DNA of 64,000 bases from Panulirus ornatus (taxonomy: Eukaryota > Arthropoda > Malacostraca > Decapoda > Palinuridae), in contig NC_092286.1 of the NCBI RefSeq assembly GCF_036320965.1, positions 29,293,677-29,357,676 of the forward strand, in the 5' to 3' direction. A program made the position numbers and the translations under genes. This document shows positions 63,501 to 64,000 of this stretch, piece by piece. The notes below the pieces were generated by a model that worked only from the letters and a program-made list of their open reading frames with translations, had not been told where the DNA came from and searched no databases. The first letter of the stretch is position 1. Each line of letters starts with the position of its first letter.

Positions 63501-63652
63501 GGTGACGACCCTGTGAGGGGGTACGACCCTGTGAGGGGGTGACGACCCTGTGAGGGTGGGTGACGACCCTGTGAGGGGGTGACGACCCTGTGAGGGGGGT
63601 GACGACCCTGTGAGGGGGTGACGACCCTGTGAGGGGGGTGACGACCCTGTGA
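60565..63652. repeat. 18-23-bp minisatellite (about 150 copies)
   Basis: The core GACGACCCTGTGAGGGG is constant; spacer G/T residues vary. Variant strings such as ACCCCGTGAAGGTAGGTG recur at 61941, 62632 and 63293, showing a higher-order period of roughly 0.66-0.69 kb. Confidence 0.97.
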
Positions 63653-64000
63653 GGAAATGGAATGGAAGGAATGAGTTATGGAAAGGAAAAGGAATGAGTC
63701 ACCATCCTGGCATGAGGCTAGATGGGAGGGTCAATGAGGGAAATGAGTGGGAAGGGTGTCCCGAAGCGAGATGGAAGAGGAGGGAGACACCAGGGGATGG
63801 AAAGGGTGATGGAATGGTGTTCTGGGAAGGAATGGGGCACAGTATGACACCCGCCACATGAGGATGTGGTATGAGGTGAGTATGAGGTGAGTGTGGCGAA
63901 CACGTTCCCTCACAATTGTGTACGGTCGGCCAGTGTGTCGCCCTGACGACCGTTGGTCGACCGTGAGCCACCACCATCACCACCGCTGGCCGACCGTGAG
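63653..64000. other. unique right end
   Basis: Begins with degenerate GGAATG repeats, then unique sequence. GGCCGACCGTGAG-like strings near 63955-64000 may begin another repeat. No gene recognised. Confidence 0.45.

Overview
The window is eukaryotic nuclear DNA. It contains a gene split by canonical GT-AG introns, non-LTR retrotransposons of arthropod type, tRNA-derived SINE-like pieces and very large amounts of simple and tandem repeat. The combination suggests an arthropod, most likely a decapod crustacean; this is inference from gene family and repeat style, not proof. I see no bacterial operon, CRISPR array, rRNA or intact tRNA gene.

Layout. (1) 1-3705: left flank or intron of the one recognisable gene, with 16-bp, 18-bp and 31-bp minisatellites, a (TA)n and a SINE relic. 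(2) 3706-22751: the last five coding exons, + strand, of a DUF229-family gene (alkaline-phosphatase/sulfatase-like fold), about 251 residues of C-terminus ending in a stop codon. Its four introns are filled by a 31-bp array (intron 1), three RTE-like LINE copies plus a LINE tail (intron 2), a SINE and a 51-bp array (intron 3), and 22-, 28- and 15-bp arrays (intron 4). (3) 22752-29221: 3' flank with a SINE relic and 24-bp and 29-bp minisatellites. (4) 29222-63652: an almost unbroken train of minisatellites with units of 51, 24, 31, 31, 30, 47, 20, 50/51 and 20 bp, separated by short unique spacers, TA/GA/CA microsatellites and one more SINE relic. (5) 63653-64000: short unique end.

Adding up boundaries, about two thirds of the window is tandem repeat and roughly another 8 kb is LINE. 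The many long open frames on both strands (up to 793 codons) are by-products of repeat units without stop codons and are not annotated as genes. The only host coding sequence I can support is the DUF229 gene. The main points of interest are how arrays touch its splice sites: a duplicated decoy acceptor, a tripled pyrimidine tract, a CT-rich array acting as the pyrimidine tract, and a donor-like array in the last intron. The same 51-bp satellite also occurs as two blocks about 19 kb apart. I did not find a convincing new enzymatic or defence system.
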